Assembly (NCBI RefSeq): GCF_000764305.2
Contig: NW_025943791.1
Coordinates: forward strand, 248,001-312,000
Direction of reading: 5' to 3'
Source: Hyalella azteca
Taxonomy: Eukaryota; Arthropoda; Malacostraca; Amphipoda; Hyalellidae
DNA length: 64,000 nt
A model generated the notes under the pieces. The model made no database searches. It saw nothing but the letters and a program-made list of their open reading frames with translations, and was not told the origin of the DNA. The position numbers and the translations under genes are program-made. Shown one piece after another: positions 1-10,934 of the stretch. Within the stretch, counting starts at the first letter, position 1. Each line of letters begins with the position of its first letter.

Positions 1-170
1 AAGACAGACATAAAACCTAAACAAGACCTAACATTGTATAGAAAAACAGGACTAGATTGGATCTGATAGACTAGATTGGGCTAACTGGTGATGGAGCTGG
101 ACAGGAAACGTTTTCAATATCGATATGGTGAATTTTCTTGGCGTTTACTTTGCTTTTAAATTCCTTTTGA
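1..170 (+). mobile_element. Penelope-like element 3' end, 5' part outside window
   Basis: Bases 83-165 align by eye with the 3' end of the PLE palindrome at 53219-53297: a CTGGTGA..GAAAC block (85-109), then a TGAATTTT..CTTTGCTTTTAAATTC block. The same arrangement in separate copies marks it as a PLE 3' terminal region. CTGGTGA plus GAAAC resembles a hammerhead ribozyme core with one core substitution. The coding part, if present, lies upstream of base 1. Confidence 0.55.
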
Positions 171-860
171 AATAGGGTTTGACATGCGATTTTAGCCAAA
201 GAAACACGACGATGACTCGCCAGGACTACATGAAAGACGCTGGGCGTCTAAAACTCTCAAGGACTAGGGGATAAAAACACGAAACCTTCGTCTTGGCCAG
301 CGGGCAAAACTTCATCATCGGAGCAGCCTACCTATAGACGCCATCAGCGGATGATCAGCCTCAAATGCATATGTCTGAACTAGTTTTTTTAAAAACGTAC
401 TGTTTTAGCCTCAAATGGAATTTTAAGTGATAGAAACAAAAGAATCCTGATCAAGACGGCGTACGCAAAACCCAGCAGCAACACGAGGAAGTGACATATT
501 CTGAGGTAATGTAAATGATGAATTGGATTGGCAGACATTATTGAAATCAGAAAATTCCTAGATTTCCTGTTATGAGAAAGCAGGGAATTGGTTGATAGGT
601 TGGTTTCGAAAGTTTGCAATCGCGTAATGTAATCTAAAGATCAATTATACGCCGAAAAACATTAAAAAGAATGTTTTTAATCATTAATAATGGCAGTAAG
701 TTGTACCGTGGCCGAGCAGAGGAGATAAATCTGGATAATTCCGCCCAGCTACCAGAGGCGCTTGTCACTTCGTCGCGGCCAGCGGCGACGGCGACCGCGC
801 TTAGCGGATGCGGTGACGCTGCGCACCATTTCCAAAATGCGACACGTATTTTTTCGACTT
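171..860. other. Unassigned intergenic DNA
   Basis: Only short ORFs on either strand, none with a recognisable domain. Bases 720-840 are locally CpG-rich, but no promoter or exon can be supported. Confidence 0.5.
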
Positions 861-1054
861 TTTTATTCTACTGTAATAGCTCCAGCTGATGGTTGCGCTA
901 TTATATTAATACGATTTGGTAGTAATGAAAAGTTGATCCTCTCCAAAATTAACCAGTTTTTATTCGACTGTAATAGCTCCAGCTGATGGTTGCGCTATTA
1001 TATTAATACGGTTTGATAGTCAATTAATAGTTGTTTCTCTCCAAAGTTAACCAA
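861..1054. repeat. 97-bp direct duplication, two copies
   Basis: Two head-to-tail copies offset by 97 bp (about 861-957 and 958-1054). Both contain the same block with TAATAGCTCC and AGCTGATGG and differ at a few positions and indels, so this is a simple tandem duplication. Confidence 0.85.
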
Positions 1055-1401
1055 TCAAAATTCAAGGCACTATTTTTGAGTTTAACTACAGCATTATAAA
1101 AAATAATTTTCATCGACTAGTATAGAAATATCAACAATCCACTTAAGTTAAGATTTGTTGAAAAATTGCACTCACTAAATTTGAAATAATGCCCATAAAT
1201 AATACAAAAGCGAAGACGTGAAGAAGTAAATTATTCAATCTATTAATTTACGAGAACGTTAAACACTGAACGAAATCTTGCTAAAGTCACTAACCAATTC
1301 AAGATACATTGCACGAAACCCGGAGATCCATTTTAACGAACAAATTAAAACTTAATCATTGCAATAAAACAGCGACATATATTTACCGCATTACTGTACA
1401 C

Positions 1402-1480
1402 TTACTGTACCAAAACCATACCGGATATAAAACTGTATGGTTTACCGGATTACTGTACCAAAACCATACCGGATATAAAA
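1402..1480. repeat. 48-bp direct duplication
   Basis: A block starting TTACTGTACCAAAACC at 1402 recurs at 1450. The second copy is partial. No coding potential. Confidence 0.8.
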
Positions 1481-1765
1481 AAAGCGGACCTCTGAAGATT
1501 GATTTGAGAATACGAAAACAGTGATCTCGTTGATTATTGGAATTAATTGTACACGAGAATCGGTACTTATCATAACTAATCCAGTCCTGCAAGGAAAATA
1601 AGCGATTATGTAACGCACGTTCCATAAACTGACTGTACATGGAATACCTCGCACGGCTCTGGTGCCTTGTTATTTACCTACGAATTTACCTATGTTTTAA
1701 CCTGTATAGTTATCTGCATAGTTAGTGGATAAGATACGGGGATCACATCGAGCAGTTATTCAGTA

Positions 1766-1945
1766 GGATGTATGTCAACCTGTGAGGGACATTGTGGTCC
1801 TTACATAATCCCACCTTCAATCAATTTACTTCAAGGCATGGGCAGGAAATGTTGCGAATAGTCATGTCGTAGTATTAGGAACTAGAAATACTCAGCTACA
1901 GAAATTCAGACTTTATTGTTTGGACGATATTAACAATTATCGATA
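1766..1945 (+). repeat. Dispersed repeat, copy A
   Basis: About 180 bp match 3767-3930 in the same orientation: shared GTGAGGGACAT near the start, TTCAATCRATT in the middle, and TTTGGACGA near the end, with scattered substitutions. It ends just before the PLE reverse transcriptase fragment. Copy B has no adjoining RT, so this is either a separate repeat family or a PLE non-coding part. Confidence 0.75.
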
Positions 1946-1959
1946 AATCAACGGCGTTT

Positions 1960-2480
1960 TCATGGGCAGTCTCCAGGGTACAACTTTGCAGAATTTTACA
2001 TGTATAAGAACTGGAAAATCGAGTGTTCGACGTGCAGATCAAGCCTGAGCTTTACTGCAAACACGTCGGCGACAATTTAGTCGTCGTACGGGATGAAGAG
2101 CACATGGCTAAAATGCGAGTTGTCATAGGACACAACTCAGCTTTAAAGTTCACTCATGAACTCAGACGAAATCGTACGTAACCCTTCCTTGATATACTAG
2201 TGCAAGTTAAAGAGAATTCGTTTGGCACATAAGTTTACCGAAAACCTACAGAAGTTGGAAGGGTGATTAACGGATTAATGAAGCTATAGTGAAAGTCCAA
2301 ACCATTGAGTACCGTGCGAGACTTCGTACATCGTGGGTTCAAAAAGTGTACTATGTACATCCAAAAGTGATCGAAAAACTGAACTCCGAACCTTAAAAGA
2401 AATCTTGGTTAACAATGAGTATTCAAATAGAACAATCGACGCTGAAATTTAAAATTTTCGATCAAGACAAACAGAACAAC
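1960..2480 (+). pseudogene. Penelope-like reverse transcriptase fragment, decayed
   Basis: Three-frame reading of the + strand gives pieces of the C-terminal half of a PLE reverse transcriptase in the right order. LAEFYMYKNWKIE follows an ATGGGC (MG) start-like motif near 1961. Then come KPELYCKHVGDNLVVV (the PLE form of the catalytic block, with a G in place of the first D), LKFTHEL near 2140, and a FLD-like plus VYRKPTE block near 2190-2250. Last is a segment resembling LKEILVNNEYSNRTI near 2395-2450. Stops and frameshifts interrupt all of it, and no GIY-YIG endonuclease follows. Known PLE proteins have this order of conserved blocks. It is a dead, truncated copy. Confidence 0.7.
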
Positions 2481-3766
2481 GAAATCGCATCAAATGGAAA
2501 CAACACGACCATTTAATACCAAAATCAGATGATCATAGGTTTATAGGTTGATGGACAAGTTTTGCAGTCAATCTTTCAGAATCCGGGGCGCAGCGGAAAA
2601 TGATAAAATCAAACTTCTGATTACGGTAAAGTCAATCACTTGTCCAGAATAATAATGCATGTAAAAAATCGTTACTCCTATACAAGAAACAAATGTAGTT
2701 AACAAATTTTCTTGTAATAAAGAAGGCTGTCGACTTCTTCAAACATGAACTAAATTGATTTGACCTTAACAACAGTAAGCCGTCGCCCCCACATTCCACC
2801 TTTATTCCTACAATCTGGAGGGCCAAAGAAGGCTGAGGGAGACTCGCAGCAAGACCATCCCCTGAACGATTGGAGGCCTGCACCAGCATCATCATGCGAG
2901 GCCCCGACGCTACAAGACTGGCGATTGCTGAAGCCCATCATTATCAAGATTGAGTCTCCAGCTTTCAACCTACAAACCTCCGGATTCATCTGGACGTTGA
3001 AATTATTTTCCCAGCAATTTCAAGCTCTAATTTCTTATTTATATCCATTATGCCCATTGTTTGTACTATTTACACTTCTATTACTTAAATATGCATTATT
3101 CTATTACTAAAAAATGATTATTGAACAATAAATAGTCGATACGTGGAATTCTGTTAAAAATGTCATTCGGTAACATACTCTTTGATGTAACGGCACCAAC
3201 AAGAAATTTTGTTTCAACTCGTAAAAAAACAGGAAAATAGTTAATAAAAAGCATGCGTTTTTCCTCAATTATACTAGCAGAAATTGGTAAAATAGATACT
3301 ATGCGAAAATTATAATTTGAAAACTACTGAAATAATTTTCAATTCCCACCGAATACTGAAGTTAGAAGACGGGTAGACTCTGATCTTTAATGATGAGGTT
3401 TCCAGCAGCTCGTTTTGTTACATTTGAAACGTCTAGTTTGAAAGCCTTATTTTCGATATAGTTAGGCCAACAAAAAAAAAATTAGCACGAAAATTTACAA
3501 TAAAATTCATTCTATGTTCTGCAATCGTACTTGCGTAGATAAATATTTGTACATCGGAGGTTACGTACGCAATATGATTTATCTCATTTAGATAATAATC
3601 ATTATTTCGGTGTTTGAAAACTCTCACAGAGAATAGGGACGATAACCGAGCCTTTCTCAAACTGAAAGGCTATCAATAGAAAAAAAATCACAATGAAAGC
3701 TAGCACGAGATTGATTAAAAATAAATAAAATTAATCGTGACCAGGCCAGCAGGTCGATTCAGAAGA
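2481..3766. other. Unassigned DNA with one coding-like ORF
   Basis: A 116-codon + ORF (2760-3110) covers a locally GC-rich block (2760-2960) and ends in a hydrophobic stretch. I recognise no domain, no flanking splice sites stand out, and the hydrophobic end lies in ordinary AT-rich DNA. It could be a relic exon or a transposon ORF. The rest is featureless AT-rich sequence. Confidence 0.3.
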
Positions 3767-3930
3767 GGACGTACGTCAACTGTGAGGGACATCATGCATG
3801 ATACCTACATAGTTCAAACTTCAATCGATTAATTTCATGGCATGTACAGGAAATATAGTGAATCATGCCATAATATTAGGAACTAAGACTTGTATGGAAC
3901 AGTAATTCAGAAACTTGTTTGGACGACATT
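3767..3930 (+). repeat. Dispersed repeat, copy B
   Basis: Second copy of the repeat at 1766-1945, same orientation, with several indels. It shows this is an interspersed family and not a local duplication. No coding potential is visible. Confidence 0.75.
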
Positions 3931-4459
3931 AATATAGATTAATATATATTATATACTTGTATATTATTAAAGAGTGATGAATATGTTTCAATTCAGAATA
4001 CTTTTCGAGATGGCCGAAGTTTTTATCACATAAAAAGAAACCACATAATTGCGATGTAATGCGCCCCTCAGCTTTGCTCAGTTAAGCGATTATAATTTAT
4101 AACCGTGAGAGTAATTTCAAAAATTAAATCCTGCATGTATTCGAGAATTGGATGTATTCGGTTGAAATTTAGATTATTTTAGGAAAACTTTATACATGCG
4201 GAATGTATAAGTTTTTTCAAGTAAAAGTAGGACATGAAAAATTAGGCGCAAAAATTTTGCACAGAAAAAACTGTGTGAGATAAGGCATCATAAAATTAAT
4301 ACAAACGACGGTCGATGATAAATGTACGTAGAACTTCATGCAAAAAAATGGCAATGAAACTCAATTTTCATTCGACGCGTTAATCTGAAAAATAGTCACC
4401 CAATATTTACTTACCATAATTGATTCACCAGTCAAAATAAACTACGCGTTCGAGTGAAG
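3931..4459. other. AT-rich DNA, nothing recognised
   Basis: No ORF with features, no repeat array, and no terminal-repeat element seen here. Confidence 0.5.
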
Positions 4460-4542
4460 ACACATTAAACGGCATGCTGCAGGCATGATAGCATCACATT
4501 GAGCGGCATGCTGTAGGCATGATAGCATCACATTGAGCGATT
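4460..4542 (-). repeat. Two-copy outlier of the 7.06-7.56 kb minisatellite
   Basis: Two and a bit copies of a unit containing GGCATGATAGC and CACATTGAGCGGCATGC. It is the reverse complement of the unit in the array at 7060-7556, so the same minisatellite exists here in inverted orientation about 2.5 kb away. Confidence 0.85.
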
Positions 4543-4589
4543 GTATATGTCCCGCACTTTATACAGGATACTAATCTATGTTCTCACGC

Positions 4590-4886
4590 TCAGACCGTTG
4601 CAGTCATGTTGCATACAATCCTCACCATTTGCATCATTTCATTTTTAGACGTTACATACTCAATCTTCACAGCAAGTATATCCTCGCTCATCTCGCTTTC
4701 ACTAACACTTATTTCCTGTAAGTCATACTCATACCCAGCCTCCAAACGCACAATAACTCCTACTCCTCCTTTTGTTGCTTTTTTTCTTCTCTTATAAAAC
4801 ATCTCATACTTCCCGCTTTTCGGACAACCACTCTCTCTCAGTTGTGTTTCAGTTACTCCTACTATATCCATCTGATGCGCTTCCAA
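4590..4886 (-). pseudogene. LINE endonuclease-domain fragment
   Basis: On the minus strand an open segment begins with residues reading DIVGVTETQL. That is the early block of the apurinic-like endonuclease (EEP fold) of non-LTR retrotransposons, where the E of the TE motif is a catalytic metal ligand. GGVGVIVR follows about 40 residues later, another block typical of LINE endonucleases. Reading frames upstream (about 4890-5260) hold possible N-terminal sequence broken by stops. No reverse transcriptase follows, since the next minus-strand sequence is the minisatellite outlier. It is a truncated relic, from a family that may or may not be the one at 59-61 kb. Confidence 0.6.
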
Positions 4887-5289
4887 TTTCTATCATACCT
4901 ACAGCATACCGCGCATCAAGCGTCAAAATAAAATACAGCTTCGAGTGGACATTGCCTCGAAGTGTTTTTAATATCATTGCTATTTCTTCAGAGCCGATAC
5001 TTCTATTCATTAACAGCGAAAATACGCCAGCTCACGTACCTGTATTTCAGAATTCTCAAGCAGGCCACCAATACACGTAAGCAGCACTGCGCTATTAAGA
5101 GCCACGTGCCCGGACCTCACGGAACTATTCTCTGGATCCTCGTGCAGGAATTCTTCGTCATGGTCATAATTATTCACGGTAACTACCATAGATCGCGCGC
5201 GGTGGTTCAGAGATCGCATGCTGTGTTTAACGGCATGAACCATCGGACTTATGAAATTAGGAGACATTGTTATGTTTGTTATGTATAGT

Positions 5290-6040
5290 TTATAAATTTA
5301 TATGCAATGGGGGATTTTTGATATGATACGATTTCCAGAGCTGCAAAAAATCCGGAGGGGGGTAGAGTTCACATGTATAAAAGGAGCTTCTTTTCATCGA
5401 CCTGTTGGAATAAGTGTCAAGGCTCGAATGGGGCATATGCCACGCCTCACGTCCTAATATATAGGCTCACAAACCCGGTAATCCTTTTCAAAAAGAAAGC
5501 ACTGGCGAAAGACAGACTATAGTCTGCTAGGCGCCGACAGGACATTGAAGCGAGTTAGTCTCGGCGATAGTGCAAAGCCCAGACGGTGCGAAGAGCTTAT
5601 GAGGGACAAAAAACGCTAAAATAAAATAACCAGCTAATTTTCACTAATTATTGTAACCAATTCACAACAATCACATTCACGAAATCGATATATAGTAAAG
5701 GTAATTCTTCGGTCATAGAGGCAGTGGGAAACGCTCGCGGACACGGAAATTTCAATGCTTAATCTATAAGTATCCAGAAATATATTTGAAAGCCTTGACA
5801 CCATTACTGAATTATGGACGAAAAGTGCTAGTTTTAAGCAGTGCAGTAAATGTGAATGAAAAAAATCATTCACACAGCTTAGCGAAGTCAAACTGAAATA
5901 ATTATCTAAAATTTAATAATTGCAAATCGGACCACGTCAATAAGTTCACTCCGTAATCTTAGAATAAAATGCCCAACACGGATCACTTAATCTACAACCT
6001 GGAGTTCCAAATCCCTCATTAATGATAAGTGACATTCCAG
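5290..6040. other. Unassigned intergenic DNA
   Basis: Mixed AT-rich sequence with no supported gene, array or transposon end. Confidence 0.45.
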
Positions 6041-6166
6041 AAGGCGGATGTCACAGCAGGTCAGGCGCCACGGCGTTTCATGGCCCGCGGCGTTTCGCTG
6101 GCGCCACGGCGCGATCTGCCGACCGCTCGTCCCGCGCGCTGCGTCTGGGGCGATGGAGCTATCATG
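6041..6166. other. CpG-rich block beside minisatellite and hAT-like insertion
   Basis: A short GC-rich stretch with internal repetition (GGCGCCACGGCG occurs twice). It ends in GCTATCATGCCTAG, which matches the minisatellite unit continuing at 7060, so the array appears to begin here and be interrupted by the element at 6175-7059. Confidence 0.5.
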
Positions 6167-6174
6167 CCTAGAAT

Positions 6175-7059
6175 TAGAGCTGGGCAGCGCTACTTTGAAA
6201 TATAGCGGCCGCTACCGCTACATGCTCTAAATGTAGCGGGCGCTACCGCTACCGCTACACCCACTAGATTGTAGCGGGCGCTACCGCTACTGCTACAGTA
6301 AAATGTAGCGCCGCTACATTAGCCGCTACAATGGCCAAAATTATTAGAAATCTCTAAATATTTATTGTTCTGCTATTGGGATTAACTCATAAACATTTAA
6401 TGATAATAAAACATTTTCAAAACATGTCAATGCAACTTTATTGCAATTAACCTAACCGAACTAGCACGGGTTAGATACAGTAAATAAAAGTTACAGTTAT
6501 TTTTATGTTTTACGTTCCCTACATGGATGTGTACTTTAATCTACTAATCTAAAAAATTATCCACATATATACATATAAAAATCAGTCTTTCATTTGTATA
6601 TATATGTGGATTATTTTTGAGATTGGTAGATTAAAGTAGACATTCATGTAGAGAAGGTGAAACATAATAATAACTGTGTAAAAATAACTGTAAGCAAACT
6701 GAAACATGAAAAAATACCTGTAAGTGGTAACTGGTAACAACTTAACAAGTAACAACTAACATGTTGACACTAGTAACAGGCTGAGGTTGACTACATTGCA
6801 CCGAAATCTTTCGTACAGTTTTATTCTGTAATATAAATTATGTATGTATCATGCTGGTTTTTCAATAATATTTAATTCTATTAAGTAAAACTCTAAAGGC
6901 TTTATCTATAAATGTAGCGGTAGCGCCGTAGCGGCAAAACCTCGTATCGCTACTTAAATATGTAGCGGGTGCTACCGCTACATTGCCTTAAATGTAGCGC
7001 CGCTACCGCTACTGAAAATGTAGCGGCAGCTACATGTAGCGCGCTACTGCCCACCTCTG
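6175..7059. mobile_element. hAT-like non-autonomous DNA transposon (MITE), 885 bp
   Basis: The left end reads TAGAGCTGGGCAG and the right end, reverse-complemented, reads CAGAGGTGGGCAG, a terminal inverted repeat of the CAGNGGTGGGCA type common in hAT elements. Flanking 8-mers (6167-6174 CCTAGAAT and 7060-7067 CCTACAGC) agree at 5 of 8 positions, as an aged 8-bp target duplication would. Both ends carry dense subterminal copies of a GTAGCGG/CCGCTAC motif, which in hAT elements bind transposase. The middle holds a long imperfect hairpin (arms about 6499-6577 and 6597-6690). No transposase ORF. It sits inside the minisatellite. Confidence 0.75.
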
Positions 7060-7556
7060 CCTACAGCATGCCGCTCAATGTGACGCTATCATGCCTATAA
7101 CTTACCGCTCAATTTGACGACATCATGCATACGACTTACCGCTCAATGTGACGCTATCATGCATACAGCCTACCGCTCAATGTGACGCTATCATGCATAC
7201 AGCCCATCGCTCAATGTGACGCTATACCGCTCAATGTGACGCTATCATGCCTACAACATGCCGCTCAATGTGACGCTATCATGCCTACAGCATGCCGCGC
7301 AATGTGAAGCTATCATGCCTACATTCTACTGCTCAATGTGACGCTATCATGCCTACATTTACCGCTCAAAGTGACGCTATCATGCCTACATTCTACCGCT
7401 CAATGTGACGCTATCATGCCTACATTCTACCGCTCAATGTGACGCTATCATGCCCACATTCTACCGCTCAATGTGACGCTATCATGCCTACATTCTACCG
7501 CTCAATGTGACGCTATCATGCCTACATTCTACCGGTCAAAGTGACGCTATCATGCT
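7060..7556 (+). repeat. Minisatellite, unit about 31-37 bp, about 14 copies
   Basis: Tandem units built around CCGCTCAATGTGACGCTATC followed by ATGCCTAC. Early units add AGCATG and later ones add ATTCT, so two subtypes follow one another along the array. Two units in inverted orientation lie at 4460-4542. Confidence 0.95.
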
Positions 7557-7561
7557 TAATT

Positions 7562-7592
7562 AGGCATGATAGGCCTGGCGCCTATCATGCCT
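7562..7592. repeat. Hairpin at minisatellite end
   Basis: AGGCATGATAGG, a 7-nt loop, then its exact complement CCTATCATGCCT. The arms are a minisatellite sub-motif, so the array ends in an inverted partial unit. Confidence 0.85.
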
Positions 7593-7599
7593 CATTCTT

Positions 7600-8920
7600 A
7601 TTGACGGAAACTGGACGAAATATAACATTCCACCTAAAGGACCCGCAATGAAGTAAAACACATCGGAAAAAATATTATTAAAGTTTTCCCTAACGGTTAT
7701 GGAATTGCCTGAATGCTGGAAAGTAAAATTTTACCTCAAGTTTCAAATCTTGAAAGAAATATGTGATCCTGAGTATTCACAGTCAATGCATGACTTGGCA
7801 ATGCAGAAACAGACCTCACTTGGTCTGTATCACCTTTCTTACCTCTAGACGGAGATCATTAGCTTTTTTACATTCGAATCGTGTATAAGTGACTTAATAA
7901 TGCAGACAACTTTCATAGTGCCAAGTATGAGAAGCAAAATCCATCATACATAAGAATAATAAATCGATCGAAAAATCCATCAAAAGATTATTCGTGACAG
8001 TGGCCAATAATGCGATGGTCGCAGCGGTCGCTGCAGTTCAAATGTCAAAGGTACAAAGAAAAGGTCAATCGGAAACTTACTTCTGTGATATTTTCGGCCT
8101 GTCTGTGACGGGCATCAAGTCAACACGGAACTGTTGCATGCTAAAAATTAATAAATGACCGTAACAACACTAAAAAAATTGCGGAACAGGATATCAATTG
8201 TAGAGGATATTACTAAAATAGAACACAGTTATTTAACGAGAAAAAAGTAGGAACTAGAACTAAAATAAAAGGCAGTTATGCACAAGGAAAATGTGCACTA
8301 TATCGTAATCGTGGAAGAGGACTTAAATATAATATATGAATCACACTGCAATAAAAAAGTAGAGGCTGGGGGCTATAACAAATAACAGTTATATTTTGCA
8401 CTAGAAAAAGTATAATCGCACTTCAAAAGCATTGAAGTTGCGAATAAAATTTTAGGCAGTTATTACTCATATGTTACAGTCGCATTACACAATGGTTATA
8501 TAAGTTGAAGCTAGAATAAAGCGTGGTATAATCTGGTACATGTCCCAAAAGTAATGAAATTCAGAGAAAAGTCAATCGAGGAAAATTGAGTACCGGTACA
8601 TCATAACAGCAAGAATTCTGGAAATCAAAACAACGGACTGGGCTGCTGAGTGACAAAGCCACTGACAAATCTCAAAACTGCACAAAATAAATGAAATCGT
8701 GATAGCTTGGAATAAACTAGAAATGGTGTATAATTCAGTCCAAACCAAGCTAAATGCTGGTTTTGGAACCATTCACCGGGTACATAACCTCTCACGGTTT
8801 AGGGAATTCAATATTCTTATTTGTAACATCTTTCAACAAAGATGTTTCAAACAAGGTCGCTGAATGACCACACAAGAAAGCTCCTGTGTCATCGATGCAA
8901 ACAACGCCACTCACGGCGAA
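7600..8920. other. AT-rich DNA, nothing recognised
   Basis: No domain-bearing ORF, tandem array or transposon end seen. Confidence 0.45.
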
Positions 8921-8951
8921 CTAAGGGTTAAGGTTGACCCTTAACCCTTAG
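8921..8951. repeat. 13-bp-arm hairpin
   Basis: CTAAGGGTTAAGG, a 5-nt loop (TTGAC), then CCTTAACCCTTAG: a perfect inverted repeat immediately before the CRE-like array. Confidence 0.9.
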
Positions 8952-8968
8952 GTAGACGCAGGCGAAGG

Positions 8969-9190
8969 TTGACGTCTCGCGCGGTAGACACACGTTGACG
9001 TCACGCGCGGTAGACACACGTTGACGTCACGCGCGGTAGACACAAGATGACTTCACGCGCGGTAGACACAAGATGACGTCACGCGCGGTAGACACAAGAT
9101 GACGTCACGCGCGATAGACACAAGATGACGTCACGCGCGGTAGACACAAGATGACGTCACACGCGGTAGACACAAGATGACGTCACGCAC
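8969..9190 (+). repeat. 26-bp minisatellite with CRE-like palindromes
   Basis: Nine near-identical 26-bp units (starts near 8969, 8995, 9021 and so on to 9177). Seven contain the perfect 8-bp palindrome TGACGTCA, the consensus site of CREB/ATF bZIP factors; two are variants (GACGTCTC and GACTTCAC). The units are CpG-rich (ACGCGCGG). Whether any factor binds is not shown by sequence. Confidence 0.95.
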
Positions 9191-9380
9191 AGGATGACGA
9201 ATAAGGTCATCCTCGTAAGTGAGAAGGATAACGTCACGCACGCACAGCTAACGTTGCCGTCACTAGAGCCGTCACGGCCGTTACGCTAGCGGTATTTCCT
9301 CCAGACCCGCGGTGCCGCCGCTTCCAGGAACAGACCTCGACACCATGAGCCTGCGGCAGCCTGAGCCTACTGAGCGCTAC
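9191..9380. other. CpG-rich flank of the CRE-like array
   Basis: GC-rich compared with the surroundings, with further GTCACG motifs (9230-9290). It could be a CpG-rich regulatory block. No exon or start site can be supported; the + ORF that begins here is mostly the 42-bp repeat and a SINE. Confidence 0.35.
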
Positions 9381-9384
9381 TTAC

Positions 9385-9803
9385 TTTCAGTTCGGCACGA
9401 ATTTCACAAGTTTATTTTAAATTACAGCTTTCAGTTCGGCACTAATATAAAATATTTATTAAATTACAGTTTTCAGTTCGGCACTAATATAAAAAATTTA
9501 TTAAGTTACAGTTTTCAGTTCGGCACTAATATAAAAAATCTATTAAGTTACAGCTTTCAGTTCGGCATTGATAAGGGTGGCTCAATGGTTGAAGTTCAAA
9601 GAACCAAGATTGGCGCAGAGAGGCGCGGGTTCGATCCCAGCTCTGTGCGCCAGTTTCTGGTCAGAATCGACAAGGAGGCCGGGCGGTTAAGCACAGCAGA
9701 ATTGTAGCAGTGAATGGCGAGTTCGAGACTTCACCAAGCTGTGAATATTCTGTGATGTAAGAATCGGCGACAAGCCTACGGCCTACTAAACGCTGAAACC
9801 GCT

Positions 9804-9836
<33 letters not shown>

Positions 9837-9935
9837 ATCACAAGTTTATTTTAAATAACAGCTTTCAGTTCGGCACTAATATCAGAAGTTTATTTTAAAT
9901 TACAGCTTTCAGTTTAGCACGAATTCAAACACTGA
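9385..9935 (+). repeat. 42-bp minisatellite, split by a SINE
   Basis: Units of about 42 bp sharing TTTCAGTTCGGCACTAATAT run from about 9385 to 9566 and resume at about 9832-9935 after the SINE. Because 42 is a multiple of 3 the array is open in one frame and yields a false repeat protein. Confidence 0.9.
9567..9831 (+). mobile_element. tRNA-derived SINE inserted in the 42-bp minisatellite
   Basis: The head has Pol III internal promoter boxes: A box TGGCTCAATGG (9578-9588) and B box GGTTCGATCCC (9628-9638), both exact to consensus. A body with AAGGAGGCCGGGCGGTTAAGC follows, then a tail AGAATCGGCGACAAGCCTACGG (9762 on) and an (ATT)n run to 9831. The body matches the minus-strand SINE at 10935-11335. 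The tail matches the 3' end of the LINE at 39960-43250, so this SINE probably uses that LINE's reverse transcriptase. Confidence 0.85.
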
Positions 9936-10934
9936 ATATTTATTTATCTTTCAAATTACAGTTAGTGATTTAATTAACCATCAGTATTTTACTATTTTCA
10001 ACAATATGTTTTGGCTGAATTAACTCGCAGGTTTCCAAGTTTCTCAATCAGTAGTTTATTGAGACTCGATTTTGAAAGAAGACGTGATGTCTTCTTTCAT
10101 CAACCCATTAAAATGAGGATGTACAAATACTAACACTTCTAGCTAGAAACTGAACATTTGTGCTCTATTATAATGCTAAGTCTTCGCAAACACGGTGGCG
10201 TTAATTCCAGCAAAAATAGCAAGTCTTCATTGAGCAAGATTTCAAGAAGACTTGTGACCTGCAGACGCCGGTCGTAAAGGAGCTAGCCTAACAAAATTTA
10301 GAGTCGCCCCAGCTTCTGGTAATCCAAATCAGAAGCTGCCGCGTCTGTAAATTTTCACTGGGTAAGGAGCTAGACCTCCAGCATGCATGGAGCGCGATGG
10401 CGTCCATGACGTATCCAAGTGCTAATGAATTTTTTCTTCTAGTTTCAAGTGCTCCATTTTTTTATATACAGGTTTTATCCGCTGACAAACTTGGTTTGGC
10501 TTAGCCAGCGGAGAGGTCGTACAGTTTTTAAGGTTTTACTTTGTCTAATGCTCATAGTGGATCTGATAGTTGAACAAAGGACAAAGTGAATAAACTAATT
10601 TTACGGTTGGAAGTAAATATAATTGTTTTTTAATATGACTGCCTTGAAAATTTATCACAATCGAACAACTCAAGTACCTACGTGCTTGGTTCCAGATAAG
10701 AATATTGCCTCAAGTTTTGTAAAAATATATGAAGGGAACTGACGATTTCATCGAAATTTGCACAAGCAAATTGAAATGAACATGCATCATATATGAACAC
10801 TGAATTAAAAACCCACTTAAAGCTCCACATGGAATATGCCAGGCAAAAAGAAAAATTACATGACAAGATTATTATATGACGACTGACATAATTTTACTCA
10901 ATTTTATTCAATATTAAGTGAAATAAAAAGAAAA
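9936..10934. other. AT-rich DNA with two perfect hairpins
   Basis: Hairpin 1 at 10073-10099: arms TGAAAGAAGAC and GTCTTCTTTCA, loop 5 nt. Hairpin 2 at 10309-10337: arms CAGCTTCTG and CAGAAGCTG, loop 11 nt. GTAAAGGAGCTAG and GTAAGGAGCTAG occur about 100 bp apart. No gene recognised. Confidence 0.6.

Noticed and set aside
2760..3110. 116-codon + ORF as a membrane protein gene
   Set aside because: The hydrophobic C-terminus lies in ordinary AT-rich DNA and no start or splice signals support it; kept only as unassigned.
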